The notes beneath the pieces were generated by a model. That model saw only the letters and a program-made list of their open reading frames with translations. It had not been told where the DNA came from and did not search any database. From assembly GCA_032718475.1 (NCBI GenBank), contig JAUCBJ010004040.1, forward strand, positions 1-43,274: a stretch of DNA of 43,274 nucleotides, in the 5' to 3' direction. The stretch is from Nemertoderma westbladi (lineage: Eukaryota; Xenacoelomorpha; Nemertodermatida; Nemertodermatidae). Below, one piece after another: positions 1 to 9,571 of the stretch. Each line of letters begins with the position of its first letter. The stretch's first letter is position 1. The position numbers were made by a program, and so were the translations under genes.

Positions 1-3000
1 CGATTTACCATAAAGCAATACAGGAATCCCTAAAGGGGGGACTACATAAACCAGAAATGCATATGCCAACAATGATGCGTCGCAAAAGACATGGATATCG
101 CAGTCAGAGTTAAGATGAATGCATCTGGGGAAAGTAACAGAAATCTGGGCATCTGCAACCCATCGGGTCAGTTTATCACATAATTGATCAGGTAGGGGAT
201 GGTTCCAACCATGGCCGGTTTGCCAAGATTGCTGGAGAATCAAACGGCCTTGCAAAATCCAGGGGCTTAGTAGGCCAAGAGGATCAAAAACTAAACAAAT
301 AACACGAAGTACAGCTCGGCGCGTCAAGACTGGGGGTAATACAACCTTAGATGTATCAATCGAGATAGCATCGGCATGGCTATCCCAACATAACCCGAGA
401 ACCTTTTGAGGGTTTACTACAGGTTTCAAGGCCATACCAGCAGTAGCTAATAAATCAATAACATGGGCTAGGAAGGTATGTAACTCATTTTGATTATTAG
501 ATGAACGGTAAAAATCATCACAATAAAGATGTTTAATAATCTCAGAGGCTGTACTGGGGTCCGTGTTTGATACAATATGATGTTGTACAGTAGAATGTAA
601 CAAATATCCACTTGGAGTTATTCCAAAGGGAACTCTAGTAAATTCACATTCTTGGTTATTGCAAATATATTTTAACCACTTCCTATCGTTAGGATGAACC
701 TCCACTTGATGGTAAGCGGCGGTAATATCAGCGGCCACAACATATTTATAGAATCGGAATCGTAATAAAACATCAACTAGTGATGATAGAAGGTTAGGAC
801 CTGGATCCAGACATGCATTGAGGCTAATACCATCAGGATCCCCAGCTGACCCATTAAATACCACCCGAGGCTTAGTATCTTTCCGAGCAAGGTGGTGTGG
901 GAGATAAAATCCAGTATCAGGGGGACTGGTTGCCGTGGTAACAATACCATCAGTCTGTAATTTACTCATTTTTGTCTGGTAAATATCGAGCTCGGATGGT
1001 TTCAGTTGGGAAATAATTCGCTTTTGTTGCCGCTGAACTATGGAAAAGTTCGATTTTGGGCGAAGGAGACACCGGAAGGGAAGTCGAACTCGATATCGTG
1101 ATGGATCATCAGGAGAACGCTCAGGTATAGGGTAAGGAGTGCAATCCACTTCATCCTTTTTTATACCTACAGTTTCTAAATTCCAGAATTGTATAACTTC
1201 TATAGGTTCGGTAAGTAACATGGATGGGTTAGATCCTGACAGAGAGACGGGTATATGGGTACTACCAGGAGAAGTGGCACCAGATAAAACACAACCAAAA
1301 AATGTGTCAATAACTGCTGGCTGGTTAGGGAAATTCTGTACAAAATTTGTGACATTCCAAATCTGGTCTGCTCCTATAATTAAGGATATGTGCCTATCCC
1401 CACCATCAAAAGTATCTGCCCATTGGGTTAAATGGGATAGGCTATTTGGTATTGAGGACATAGTTTCTTGTTTAATGGGAGGACATAATTTCTCAGTAGT
1501 CCATGCATTTAGTTGGATTGGTGCCTGAGAAAACTGGCTGAAAAGGTTAAACTGGACAAGATTGGATTGCTGCGTTGTGCAGTTTCCACCAAAGGATCCA
1601 GTTGTCATAAGCTGTGATTGTAAACAAGGCAGGTCAAGAGCTTGACTAAGATCATATTGAATATAAGATCGTTTCGATCCATCATCAAGGTAAATATGTA
1701 TCCAATAACCATTATTAATATATGGATGTGTAATAAAACATAGGGCTAGTTTTATAAAAATGGCAGAAGTGTGCATGATTATGCTCGAATCGGTAGTGTT
1801 CACAGGGTTTACAGAGATTGCTGTATCACCCTGCCGAGCATCACCCTGCCGGGGAGGTGGATAAAATCTTTTCTGATGAAAGTTATTACGTTTGTAATGG
1901 TTATGGGGATGGGTAGCTTCTGAAGTGGAATTATTTTGGTGGTCAGATCGGTTACTTCCCGTTTTGGGGATTGTAGCAGTAGCTGCTTTATCCCTTTCAT
2001 TGCGGTAGCATAATAAGGTGTGATGTAATTTACCACAATGGTGGCATAATTCTGAAGATGGACATTCATATGTAGGATGTGGTCCAAAACAATTACTACA
2101 AAGTTTGGCAGTGCGAATTATTGAAATACGACCATCAACCATTTTGTTCATAAAGGTAGTGCAGGTTTTGAGTTTATGGGTTGCCCCTTTACATGCAGGG
2201 CACATTAAATTGGGTTTATACTGAGCCAAATTATCACCGGTAGCTAGGGCAATTGTTGAGGCAAAATTACCCCTAGTATTATAAGGTACGTATGTTTTAC
2301 CTGTATTATTGGTATATTTGGGACTAGACCGAGGTATGGTGTTAGTCGCTCCATAAGCTACTGACTCGAGCGATTCTAGTTCTGAGTTTACAAAGGTTAA
2401 TAACGCCCCCAAATTAAATCGTTCAGAGGCATGGTTACGGTTCCAGATAAGAACTAAATCTATTGGGAGTTTCTGTAAAAGTAGAGGGGCTAATAGAAGT
2501 GAAGTTAAATCTGGCGATTTATCACTCAAAGGAGTTCCACTTGGAGAAATTTCTGTAGATAAATGTCGGATTTCCCGCAATGCGCCCTCAAAAGAATCAA
2601 TAGTTTCACGGAATACTTTAAGGTTGGTTGTCTGGATCATTGGCAATGAGCATAGGCGGCTCGCATATAATCCTATAAGTAGGTTAGGATTACCATAACG
2701 GCGTTTTAGTATAGTAATAGCATCGTTATAATTACTGGCCGTCAATGATATACCTGAAAGGGCCTCTTTAGCGTCATTAATCAGAGAACTACGGAGGTAG
2801 ACAAACTTCTGAACCTCAGATAAACCTGGTCGGTTATGGATCAATGCTTCATATTGATCCCAGAAGGGACGCCAAGACATAAATTCGCCATCAAACGTTG
2901 GGACAGCAATTTTAGGTAATCCATGGGTACTACTGGCAATGCCATGGTTGGAGGAATGGTGCGACTGGCTGCCGGAATTTGTAGAAGAATTCGAGTTTGT

Positions 3001-3363
3001 TCTCTCAATCCGGGATAAAATTCGATTGGATTTAAATAAAGTTTTATCCAAGTCGCGGTCGTAGTTAGAAGGTTCCGGAGAATATCCAAGGTCAATTAAC
3101 TCCGAATCTATCGAGTTTAATATTTTACGTTGTCTGTCCACGAGTTCGATTTGGTACGCCAACTCATCCGAGTCGATATCTTCCTCGTTCTTACACCATA
3201 AAGTCTCAAGTTCTGTTATGAGTTTACGAGCTTTTGTGCGTTCTATCCCTCGAGTACGTTTTATCGCATTGATTTCAGTGGTTAGGTTGGGAGGGCCACC
3301 GGTATCCACACCCCCACGGTTGCGGGTTGGAGATGTAGGTGGGTTAGTGTCGTCGTCCGACAT
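1..3363 (-). CDS. BEL/Pao LTR retrotransposon gag-pol polyprotein (partial, runs off left edge)
   Basis: Reading the minus strand from ATG at 3363-3361 gives 1121 codons with no stop down to base 1. Gag part: a motif PTFDGEF then SWRPFWDQYEALI near residues 153-175 matches the DUF1759 gag region of BEL/Pao elements. Cys/His knuckles follow (CPAC near 388, CSNCFGPHPTYEC and CHHCGKLHHTLLC near 422-455). Protease: LDDGSKRSYI around 559-568 is the aspartic peptidase A17 type active site. Reverse transcriptase: AADITAAYHQ with Asp879 and YCDDF with Asp949/Asp950. Then VFDPLGLLSPW near 1025-1035 and the start of RNase H (VFCDAS, Asp1095). Full family polyproteins are about 1700 residues, so the rest of RNase H and the integrase lie outside. 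The start was chosen as the first ATG of the long open frame. The lack of any stop or frameshift suggests a young, possibly active copy. Confidence 0.93.
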   Translation of the reverse strand, partial: MSDDDTNPPTSPTRNRGGVDTGGPPNLTTEINAIKRTRGIERTKARKLITELETLWCKNEEDIDSDELAYQIELVDRQRKILNSIDSELIDLGYSPEPSNYDRDLDKTLFKSNRILSRIERTNSNSSTNSGSQSHHSSNHGIASSTHGLPKIAVPTFDGEFMSWRPFWDQYEALIHNRPGLSEVQKFVYLRSSLINDAKEALSGISLTASNYNDAITILKRRYGNPNLLIGLYASRLCSLPMIQTTNLKVFRETIDSFEGALREIRHLSTEISPSGTPLSDKSPDLTSLLLAPLLLQKLPIDLVLIWNRNHASERFNLGALLTFVNSELESLESVAYGATNTIPRSSPKYTNNTGKTYVPYNTRGNFASTIALATGDNLAQYKPNLMCPACKGATHKLKTCTTFMNKMVDGRISIIRTAKLCSNCFGPHPTYECPSSELCHHCGKLHHTLLCYRNERDKAATATIPKTGSNRSDHQNNSTSEATHPHNHYKRNNFHQKRFYPPPRQGDARQGDTAISVNPVNTTDSSIIMHTSAIFIKLALCFITHPYINNGYWIHIYLDDGSKRSYIQYDLSQALDLPCLQSQLMTTGSFGGNCTTQQSNLVQFNLFSQFSQAPIQLNAWTTEKLCPPIKQETMSSIPNSLSHLTQWADTFDGGDRHISLIIGADQIWNVTNFVQNFPNQPAVIDTFFGCVLSGATSPGSTHIPVSLSGSNPSMLLTEPIEVIQFWNLETVGIKKDEVDCTPYPIPERSPDDPSRYRVRLPFRCLLRPKSNFSIVQRQQKRIISQLKPSELDIYQTKMSKLQTDGIVTTATSPPDTGFYLPHHLARKDTKPRVVFNGSAGDPDGISLNACLDPGPNLLSSLVDVLLRFRFYKYVVAADITAAYHQVEVHPNDRKWLKYICNNQECEFTRVPFGITPSGYLLHSTVQHHIVSNTDPSTASEIIKHLYCDDFYRSSNNQNELHTFLAHVIDLLATAGMALKPVVNPQKVLGLCWDSHADAISIDTSKVVLPPVLTRRAVLRVICLVFDPLGLLSPWILQGRLILQQSWQTGHGWNHPLPDQLCDKLTRWVADAQISVTFPRCIHLNSDCDIHVFCDASLLAYAFLVYVVPPLGIPVLLYGKS

Positions 3364-4980
3364 AACCGCTGTACCAGTTATCTACCGGTAGGTCAGTAGG
3401 TATTAAATATAACATGGAAATTACAGCTTTCTGGCATTACAGTATTTTCTTGTTAGGTTAGGCTAAACTGTCCAATATTTCAGTATTTATTTATTAGGTG
3501 CGATTCTGATCCGGTTCGAAGAGTGTGCGGATCCCAATAGATCCGACTGGTCCAGGACTGTATAGTGGAGAGGGCAAAATGGTGTGATGAAAAAGCATAA
3601 GATAATATGTTTGGTTCAATAGCAATAATGCAGTAATGTAAGATAATGGATGGCGGTAAATATAAACAATAAACCATCAGACAATAAACACCACGGTACT
3701 ATAAAATATACAATGAAAGGTAGGCCTATAGGGAGACCGGTAATACTGCTGTACATATAAACAACAAAAGTGTGAAAGGGGGGGGGGGGGGGGGGGGGGG
3801 AGCATGGCCTATAATAAAGTCCATGGAGATCTGTAGGGGAGCTGGAACAAAATCAAAGAAGAGAGGAAATTTGCTTAAATAATCAGATGGCACTAGCTGA
3901 ACCCAGTCAGCCAGTTGTTAATAATAGAAAAATATCGGCTGTAAATACAGTTTGTTTTACACAAGATGACTAGGGCGTTACATCCTGTTGTATAAGAAAT
4001 ATAAAAATGTAACACACAATACAAGACTATCGGCTAATCGGGAGGAATAACTAAACCTCCCCGACTGTAGTCCTCCAATAATTACCATGACTATTATTCA
4101 TAAAATTTTTAATTAAGTATCACCGTGGTTTCTTTGAATACTACCTGGTATTTTATGTCCAATAGAAAGCGCTACATTACTTCATCAATGTCGACTTCCT
4201 CAAATTCCGAGTATAAATAAATAACAATAACAAAAAAAACATAATTATAAACAGATCAGAGCTATCCAGCTATCGGTATCTCCGCCCAACACAACCAACT
4301 CTCTATCCGCCTCGAGCATCGAGAATACGAGAAACTCGATCGAAATACCTGCCTGCCTGCCTGCTCATCCCAGTATCCGTCCGTAGCCGCCGGACCGTTG
4401 CGGTTTATTCCTGTATAACAGTAGAATTCCCGCAGCTTTCAGACCCAATTCGACAACGAATTCGACTCACACTTTCGCGTGGCAGAGAATGTAATCCGGT
4501 GCGATACACGTCTGCCCGACTTTCAACAATTTCCCCCAGGTGATCCCAGGATCCGGCTGTCCGGGCCGCCGCTAAACCCAAATCGCAATCCTCGTCGATT
4601 CGTCCAGTCGTCGACGTAAGTCGGACTCTTCCCACCGCACTCCAAGGTGGGTGGCCTGACTGAGGCATGAGGAACTTGGCAGTGGCCCGCATTACGATCC
4701 AACCGACCGCCGTATTCCCAGTGTAGTAAATATAATCTTACAGACAAGCAAGCAATTCCGTAGTATTTATTCCTCAGTTAATCGCATCTTGATGCCACTC
4801 GGCTGCTGGGGTCCAGATACATCGGACTGTTGGAAGCTGTTTAGATGATGAAGTTGTTTAGATGGCCTTGCCAACGACCAACGACCTGAAGACGGTACCG
4901 GTAACTCTGTACCACTGTAACAGTTAACAGTACCGGTACCGTACTGTAATCCTGTAGTCCCCTAGCAACCAGCTGATGCC
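3364..4980 (-). other. Probable leader and 5' LTR region of the BEL/Pao element
   Basis: This non-coding stretch lies directly upstream of the gag start, where the untranslated leader, primer binding site and 5' LTR should be. It contains a run of 23 G (3778-3800), a short CCTG microsatellite (4349-4364) and a GC-rich block (about 4290-4690) with short spurious frames. A tRNA-like stretch (GGTTCGAA at about 3514 and CCCA at about 3534) was examined as a primer binding site, but its spacing is one base short of a tRNA T-arm. LTR ends cannot be set without the second LTR. The assignment rests on position only. Confidence 0.35.
3778..3800. repeat. Homopolymer run of 23 G
   Basis: Seen directly, within the presumed BEL/Pao leader or LTR. 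Length may vary by polymerase or assembly error. Confidence 0.95.
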
Positions 4981-5036
4981 AAGCCTAATAATTTTTGGGT
5001 AGATTTATTTATTATAACTGTAAGACAGTTACACAG

Positions 5037-5270
5037 ATGCTGCACGAAGACCCCACGCAAATTCAACTTGGAAAATTTCTAAACTTTTGCCAGACTACAT
5101 GTACCAAGTTTGGATATATTTTATCGAGATTTGGCTGAGTTATTAACGTTTAAAATTGGACACAACAGATCAACAGAACAACAGAGCAACGGACACACCG
5201 ATTGAGTTAGTGGTACCTGTATGCTAAGCTCGCTTACTTTCGTCGCTCGTCCCACAAAGTACATGTAGGT
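5037..5270 (+). repeat. Dispersed repeat family R1, copy A
   Basis: This stretch is clearly similar to 17326-17535. Shared words include GCTGAGTTATTAACGTTTAA, ACACACCGATTGAG, TAGTGGTAC, CTGTATGCTAA and CTCGCTTACTTTCGT. The copies differ by many substitutions and small indels, so they are old. No coding capacity or terminal inverted repeats were seen. Confidence 0.8.
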
Positions 5271-5637
5271 TATACAGCTACTGTAAACTATGTTACACAA
5301 CCTGAGCTCCGTTTAATTAGTTCATCGAAAGTTAGTTTCACAGAAAAATAACATTTGAAAATAATGCATTTCGTGGAATAGGAATATAACGCCCATGTTA
5401 AGTTTGAGTTTCCCAAGATTCCCTTTCCCAGCGAAAAAAAAACACATCGGAAAAGAATTTGGCCCATTCACTATCATTAGAGAACTTTCGTAATTTCGAC
5501 TATCTCACAAACAGTCTGGGAAAGTTCACTATAATATTGTATATGGGCATTGGCCTGAATTAAAGATAACATAACATAACATAGCATGGAAGGTATTTTG
5601 GTATTCACGTGCTTCGCGAAGTCCTTTTATATTTTGA

Positions 5638-5650
5638 GGGGGGGGGGGGG
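5638..5650. repeat. Run of 13 G
   Basis: Seen directly at the left border of the GC-rich CCCGAG cluster. Confidence 0.95.
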
Positions 5651-5652
5651 TG

Positions 5653-5895
5653 GTGTGTTGATCAGTCGAGGTCCCGAGCGCGTTCCGGACCTTGATTTTC
5701 GCTTCGGAACTCAGGATCTCGGGCGCCCGAGGGTTTGGAGAGGGTCTCGAAAGTCGGTATATTCGGGCCCGGGCACCCGAGCATTCTCGGGTAGGCCCGA
5801 GGTTTGGGTGTATCCGAGGGTCACGACACTCCCGAGTCCGAGAACACAAGCCCGTCGAGCTCCCGAGAACCCCACCCTGGAGAGCTTGGGAGGTC
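5653..5895. repeat. GC-rich cluster of CCCGAG / CTCGGG words
   Basis: A ~240-bp island in otherwise AT-rich DNA in which CCCGAG or its complement CTCGGG recurs about nine times, including the perfect 14-bp palindrome CTCGGGCGCCCGAG near 5723. Both strands and several frames stay open only because of base composition. No protein family was recognised. It may be a degenerate GC-rich minisatellite, a CpG island or the end of a transposon. Confidence 0.6.
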
Positions 5896-6216
5896 CGGAC
5901 CACCCAAGTGCAATACAATTATTAGTTTTAAATCTTACCATTCCGGCACAACTGTATATGTATTACAGTAGAAGCCATTGACTCCGATTCTGAAATATCT
6001 GTTATTAATGCATAGATGTACACTTGACTTGCCCGTGGGAAAATGTAGATAGTGATTGAATTTATATATTGTATTTTGGCATAACAAACATCGTGTCATT
6101 GACATAAAATATTTTTTGTCGGGGGATAGCCTCGCGCAGGTGAGGTGCATAACCATGCAACATTTAAACGCCCATATCTGAGCTATTTTTCAACGAAATT
6201 CACATTGTGTTACATA

Positions 6217-6224
6217 TTTGGAAT
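6217..6224. repeat. Left 8-bp target-site duplication TTTGGAAT
   Basis: Identical to 7494-7501. The paralogous unoccupied copy at 13735-13925 contains this word once. Confidence 0.9.
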
Positions 6225-7493
6225 TAGGGGTGTGCCGGATATCCGGCCGGGCCGGAATTCCGGCCGGATTTTGAAATCCGGTACCGGCTCCGGCCGGATT
6301 TCAATTTCAACGAATTGTTGACAAAATTTAAAATTAATGTAAATTTTCGAAAATAACATCAAAATAAATTTTCTTTTAAATTCAAACAAATTTAAACATC
6401 AGCAAATACAATGCAATACAAAACAATTATTTTGATAGTTTGTATCATATTCATTCATATTATGAATATGATAAACTCTAAAGCAGAGCTATAATTTTAG
6501 GACCATCTACATGCTGAGCTGACTGACTAGTTTTTACCAATAATATTTGTATTTGGTTGGGCTCTGCCTCACTATCAAACGTTAATTTAATAAATAGTAC
6601 ATGTATGTATATTGAATACCCATATACTAATTATAACTAGTCAATAATTATTATATTGTCCCAGCTCGCAAGCCTTGATGTTAGGTCTAGGTAGGTTTGT
6701 TATTAAAATTGATATTAAGCTTACCACCGTGAATGACCAGTTTATATAACGACAGGCAATTTAGACTTAAACTTTAAACTTTAAAATTTAGTCAATTTAA
6801 CTCAGAGAGTATAAAAACACTACAGCTATTAATTGTTACTTTGTTCTATTTTTCAATTTGCACTTTATCATGCATCATTATCTTGCATTTATCATATCAA
6901 TCCATTATATCAAATATGAAATCGGCGTAGGTTATGGTACAAAATTATTAGTTTCTCTCCACAATCCGAAAGTAGACGAGAGCGTTTCTCATCAAATAAT
7001 ATTACCATTTAATATAATATTACCAGCCTCGCAGCCTCTACAAATATTCGCTCGGAATAAATTGAAGATGCTGGAGATATTAAATATACATGTACAAGTA
7101 TTTGTAAATTAGGAAATGATTCCTTATTTGTAGCCCACCATCGCAAAACACTCTTCTCGTCCCGTTTAGTTTGGATAATTGACATATACTTACTTATCTA
7201 CTTCTGAATTCTTATTAAAGTCAAATTCCTTATCATGCATGACCTTGCTGATGATAACGATCCAGCACGTTATCTATCGATGCAGGACCTAACGCCCAAA
7301 GGACCAAATGACGTGATACCCTCCCTCCCTCCAGTTCTGTTCATGCACAAAGGTAAATAGCTGATTCAAGGAAAAAATTGGTGATATATTAAAAAAATTC
7401 GACTTGGCCGGAATTCCGGCCGGATTTTTTTTACAAATCCGGCTCCGGCTCCGGCATGGCCGGTTTGAAAATAGTCAATCCGGCACATCCCTA
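6225..7493. mobile_element. Non-autonomous hAT element, 1269 bp
   Basis: Terminal inverted repeats are TAGGGGTGTGCCGGAT at the left and, read inward from the right, TAGGGATGTGCCGGAT. This fits the hAT end pattern (YARNG) and the 8-bp duplication TTTGGAAT on both sides. Subterminal zones of about 80 bp at each end are packed with CCGG-containing words such as GGCCGGAATTCCGGCC, typical of clustered transposase binding sites. The AT-rich interior has no transposase; its longest frame (84 codons at 6858-7112) has no recognisable domain. It would need a transposase supplied elsewhere. Confidence 0.9.
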
Positions 7494-7501
7494 TTTGGAA
7501 T
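7494..7501. repeat. Right 8-bp target-site duplication TTTGGAAT
   Basis: Identical to 6217-6224. Confidence 0.9.
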
Positions 7502-7681
7502 CCTTGCATGGCCAGATTTCCATTGGTACCAACAAACAGCTAGTGTAAATAAGGTCGAAGAATAACTGCGGTGTAACTGGTGTAATATCGCTGGAGACAC
7601 TTTTTTAAACGCTTGTAGCTAAAGATTTAAAGCAAAAATAAAAATTCTGGCTCACCCAAGCAGTGGTCGGGAGGTGAAACA

Positions 7682-7790
7682 GTGTTCCCAGCTTAGGCTG
7701 AGACGACTAAGGAGTGTTCTCAGCCTAGGCTGAGACGACTGGTGAGTCATTTCAAGAGGGAGTTATCTCAGCCTTGTACACCGGCCGTGT
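7682..7790. repeat. Palindrome cluster P, copy 1 (CTCAGCCTAGGCTGAG)
   Basis: Contains CAGCTTAGGCTGAGACGACT, then the perfect 16-bp palindrome CTCAGCCTAGGCTGAG followed by ACGACT, then a GAGTTATCTCAGCCTTGTAC end with ACACCGGC. The same order of words occurs at 27455-27630. Unit length is about 36 bp. Confidence 0.8.
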
Positions 7791-7840
7791 CACTGAATTA
7801 CGACACTATATTCTGGGACATGATGTAGTTACTTTAGCAA

Positions 7841-8460
7841 TTTAACGGGCATGATTGTAATTTAGCGGGAATGATTATAATTTAGCGGGAATGATTGTAA
7901 TTTAGCGGGAATGATTGTAATTTAGCGGAAATGATTGTAATTTAGCGGGAATGATTGTAATTTAGCGGGAATGATTGTAATTTAGCGGGAATGATTGTAA
8001 TTTAGCGGGAATGATTGTAATTTAGCGGGAATGATTGTAATTTAGCGGGAATGATTGTAATTTAGCGGGAATGATTGTAATTTAGCGGGAATGATTGTAA
8101 TTTAGCGGGAATGATTGTAATTAAGCGGGAATGATTGTAATTTAGCGGGAATGATTGTAATTTAGCGGGAATGATTGTAATTTAGCGGGAATGATTGTAA
8201 TTTAGCGGGAATGATTGTAATTTAGCGGAAATGATTGTAATTTAGCGGGAATGATTGTAATTTAGCGGGAATGATTGTAATTTAGCGGGAATGATTGTAA
8301 TTTAGCGGGAATGATTGTAATTTAGCGGGAATGATTGTAATTTAGCGGGAATGATTGTAATTTAGCGGGAATGATTGTAATTTAGCGGGAATGATTGTAA
8401 TTTAGCGGGAATGATTGTAATTTAGCGGGAATGATTGTAATTTAGCGGGAGTGATTGTAA
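7841..8460 (+). repeat. 20-bp minisatellite, 31 copies
   Basis: Unit TTTAGCGGGAATGATTGTAA repeats 31 times with only a handful of substitutions (for example AAC for AGC in the first unit, ATGATTATAA in the second, GGAA for GGGA in two, TTAAGC in one, GTGATT in the last). The high identity points to recent expansion. Confidence 0.97.
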
Positions 8461-8480
8461 AATCATTCCCGCTAAATTTA
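8461..8480 (-). repeat. Inverted copy of the 20-bp unit closing the array
   Basis: AATCATTCCCGCTAAATTTA is the reverse complement of the repeat unit and follows the last direct unit without a gap, making a hairpin-capable end. No matching inverted unit is seen at the left border. Confidence 0.93.
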
Positions 8481-8611
8481 TTAATAAACACTATACCGTT
8501 CATGTAGGAATATCGAATCATAAAGAAATTGGTAAAATATTGTCTACTTTAGCTTTAGCAACAGAATTCTAGAATTTACATTTTAGTTTCCATAAAACGG
8601 AAATGTAATTT

Positions 8612-8619
8612 TATATAAA
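8612..8619 (+). promoter_or_regulatory. Candidate TATA box (TATATAAA)
   Basis: TATATAAA lies about 80 bp upstream of the ATG at 8697. AT-rich surroundings make a chance match possible. Confidence 0.3.
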
Positions 8620-8696
8620 TTTAACAGCTTACAGTAATTAGTGTGTCATTGTAAAAGGATCTGATCTAGATAGGCCTACCATTTACTTCCATATTA

Positions 8697-9359
8697 ATGG
8701 CTGCGAGCGCAGACAGTGACAATTATGGAGCGGAGCAGGTTGAAGTGCCGGGTTCGGGTTTAGTTGACGATCGGGTGGAAACAAGCAAGAAAGAAATGGA
8801 GAAAAGGAGACGAACGACGAGAAAGGGAAGTAATAAGGGAAAGAAGAGCAGGTCAAGGAGTCGCCGAGGTAAAGGAAGTAAGTCAAAGAGTCGAAGAGGA
8901 AAGGGGAAGAAAGGAAAGGGGAAGTCGAAAAGGAGAGGGTCGAACGTTAGAGGTAGACCGAGTGGCGGAGTGAAGGTCAGATTAAATATTCATTTGGGAA
9001 TTATTTATTATCGTTTCTAATTAATTATGGGACCTCCATGTCATTATAATTATATTCTGATTGGTTTACTAGACTTATTTTTTAGTATAAGATTACATTA
9101 GTCACAATTATTTAGAATTATATATAGCTACATAATTGGTAGGTGAGATCATATTGTAACTAAAATTATTTGGTTCTTTTTTTATTATTTTAATTAGGAT
9201 AAAAATATTCGAGGAATAAGTACCGGTACCAGAATTCGAGAAAATAGTGAAGCAAAGACTAGCACCAATCCAGCCAAGTCTCAAAAACGAGCAGAGATGA
9301 CAGGATGGGAGTTCATGAAAATGGTTTCACACAACAAGAAAACATTACCTAAACGTTAG
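8697..9359 (+). CDS. Possible two-exon gene for a very basic, Lys/Arg/Ser/Gly-rich protein
   Basis: Exon 1 8697-8975 (93 codons) ends AAG before GTCAGA. Exon 2 9198-9359 follows TTTTAATTAG and ends in TAG. The join is phase 0 and gives 146 residues. Residues 1-30 are acidic; 31-83 are dominated by K, R, S and G (for example KSRSRSRRGKG and KGKKGKGKSKRR); RGRP at 85-88 matches the core of an AT-hook. The tail is moderately basic and ends with TGWEFMKMVSHNKK near 128-141. Composition suggests a nuclear, nucleic-acid-binding protein, perhaps a sperm nuclear basic protein or chromatin factor, but no family was recognised. A possible AATAAA lies at 9566. Low complexity and a weak start context (T at -3, G at +4) leave the call uncertain. 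Confidence 0.5.
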
Positions 9360-9565
9360 AGAAGAGAAAGGGAATGAGTTGATGTTGTTAAGGACTTTGT
9401 TATCATATCTGTGGACATTGTTCATTTTATAGTACATTTTAATAATATACTTTAACATTTAATTTAATTGTTCAGCATAGTACTGAATCGAGTAATACAA
9501 CTTAGGTAGACATTAATATTCTGAAACTTTATATGTCGTAAAACATATCAAAATATCGTTTAATT

Positions 9566-9571
9566 AATAAA
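9566..9571 (+). terminator. Candidate polyadenylation signal AATAAA
   Basis: AATAAA about 207 bp after the stop of the basic-protein frame, in AT-rich DNA where chance matches are common. Confidence 0.3.

Larger units (their letters stand above)
6137..7632 (-). repeat. Dispersed repeat family R2, copy 1 (split by the hAT insertion)
   Basis: The two flanks of the hAT element (6137-6224 and 7502-7632, plus one target-site copy) align as a single sequence with the minus strand of 13735-13925, and more weakly with 20500-20685. Shared words: TGTTACATATTTGGAATCC, CTTGCATGGCCAG, GAAGAATAACTG, GTGTAACTGG, GTAGCTAAAG. The family is of unknown nature; no frame or terminal repeats were found. Confidence 0.75.

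Noticed and set aside
3500-3540. tRNA gene or BEL primer binding site at GGTTCGAA to CCCA
   Set aside because: The distance from the T-loop word to CCA is one base short and the stems do not pair.
8683-8886. Minus-strand frame opposite the basic-protein exon
   Set aside because: Antisense of a Lys/Arg-rich exon yields an open Phe/Ser/Pro-rich frame by composition.
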